Position numbers and translations under genes: made by a program. From contig NZ_JAMXMY010000009.1 of NCBI RefSeq assembly GCF_024055795.1, positions 186,001-250,000 of the forward strand: DNA of 64,000 bases, written 5' to 3'. Below the pieces are notes generated by a model. It saw only the letters and a list, made by a program, of their open reading frames with translations, was not told the DNA's origin and ran no database searches. The stretch comes from Actinoallomurus purpureus. Lineage in GTDB: Bacteria; Actinomycetota; Actinomycetes; Streptosporangiales; Streptosporangiaceae. Numbering within the stretch: the first letter of the stretch is position 1; every line of letters starts with the position of its first letter. Of this stretch, positions 63,339 through 64,000 are shown in pieces.

Positions 63339-64000
63339 TCAGGACGTCAGGTCCGGGAAGTCCTCCTCGCGGAACTCTCCGGCGCGGCGCTCCTCGCCCT
63401 CCAGGCCCCGAAGCTCGACGCGGCGGATCTTCCCGGAGATCGTCTTCGGCAGTTCACCGAACTCCACCCGCCGCACGCGCTTGTACGGGGCCAGCCGCAC
63501 CCGGGAGTGGGCGAGGATCGAGCGCGCCGTCTCGGCCGTCGCCTCATGGCCGGCGGCCAGAGAGACGTACGCCTTCGGCACGGCCAGGCGCACCGGATCG
63601 GCGGCGGGCACCACGGCGGCCTCGGCCACCGCGTCGTGCTCCAGCAGCACGCTCTCGAGCTCGAACGGAGAGATCTTGTAGTCCGAGGCCTTGAAGACGT
63701 CGTCGGTGCGCCCGACGAACGTGATGTAGCCATCGGCGTCCCTGGAGGCGACATCACCGGTGTGGTAGTGGCCGCCGCTCATCGCCTCGTCCGTACGCCC
63801 GGCGTCGTCGCGGTACCCCGCCATCAGCGCGAGCGGGCGTTCGGCCAGGTCGATGCACACCTCGCCCTCCTCGGCGGGCTCCCCGGTCACCGGATCGATG
63901 ATCGCGATCCGGTAGCCCGGCAGGGGACGGCCCATCGAACCGGGCTTCAGCGGCTGCCCGGGGGAGTTACCGACCTGCGCCGTGGTCTCGGTCTGGCCGT
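63339..64000 (-). CDS. AMP-forming acyl-CoA synthetase (N-terminal part beyond window edge)
   Basis: Only the C-terminal ~220 residues are in view. ANL-superfamily motifs: GQTETTAQ, GSMGRPLPGYRIAIID, HYHTGDVASRDADGYITFVG, RTDDVFKASDYKISPFELES, and the catalytic Lys in LPKTISGKIRRVELR. The pattern fits acetyl/medium-chain acyl-CoA synthetases of the MACS type. Stops about 190 bp from the sigma-like gene upstream region. Substrate not assignable. Confidence 0.9.
   Translation of the reverse strand, partial: GQTETTAQVGNSPGQPLKPGSMGRPLPGYRIAIIDPVTGEPAEEGEVCIDLAERPLALMAGYRDDAGRTDEAMSGGHYHTGDVASRDADGYITFVGRTDDVFKASDYKISPFELESVLLEHDAVAEAAVVPAADPVRLAVPKAYVSLAAGHEATAETARSILAHSRVRLAPYKRVRRVEFGELPKTISGKIRRVELRGLEGEERRAGEFREEDFPDLTS

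Overview
The window is high-GC actinomycete DNA. GTG and TTG starts, long modular polyketide synthases, a SARP regulator with NB-ARC and TPR regions, DUF2510 and MocR proteins, and F420-type luciferase-like fragments all fit. The genus cannot be fixed from the sequence; a filamentous actinomycete (Streptosporangiales or a relative) is my guess.

Layout. 1-2.0 kb: an edge-truncated short-chain dehydrogenase, a chimeric remnant (MFS transporter start joined to a luciferase-like oxidoreductase start) and a TetR regulator. 2.9-21.5 kb: a compact polyketide locus with a 30-residue coupled leader ORF, a 3414-aa synthase (CoA-ligase starter, modules 1 and 2), a 1649-aa synthase (module 3 plus terminal reductase) and a large SARP activator. 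The line reads as starter acid + malonyl (unreduced) + methylmalonyl (KR/DH) + methylmalonyl (unreduced), with reductive release as an aldehyde. That chain could close to a 4-acyl-2,6-dimethylphenol. 21.5-22.1 kb: remains of three insertion sequences around a tRNA 3' half.

22.3-30.8 kb: an ECF42-like sigma factor with its DGPF/YCII partner, a RecQ-type helicase, an IS110 remnant, a two-component system divergent from a two-gene ABC transporter, and a truncated methyltransferase. 30.9-35.1 kb: insertion-sequence debris, a broken DUF4082 gene and an intact YefM/YoeB-type toxin-antitoxin pair.

35.18-52.08 kb: an integrated genomic island of 16.85 kb bounded by a perfect 55-bp repeat of the 3' part of tRNA-Lys(CTT). 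It carries two large secreted proteins sharing a homologous module, a 2400-aa Rhs protein with a Hint domain and a C-terminal toxin, a TTG-started immunity gene overlapping the toxin stop, and a tyrosine integrase interrupted by an in-frame amber codon. It has no visible replication or transfer genes.

52-64 kb: chromosomal-looking genes: tRNA-Lys, an atypical NarL/LuxR regulator, tRNA-His, oligoribonuclease, a DUF2510 membrane protein, a PNPOx-like flavoprotein divergent from a MocR regulator, an amidase-like protein, an APH-fold phosphotransferase, a PEP mutase/isocitrate lyase-like enzyme, two tandem membrane-anchored sigma-like proteins, and an edge-truncated acyl-CoA synthetase.
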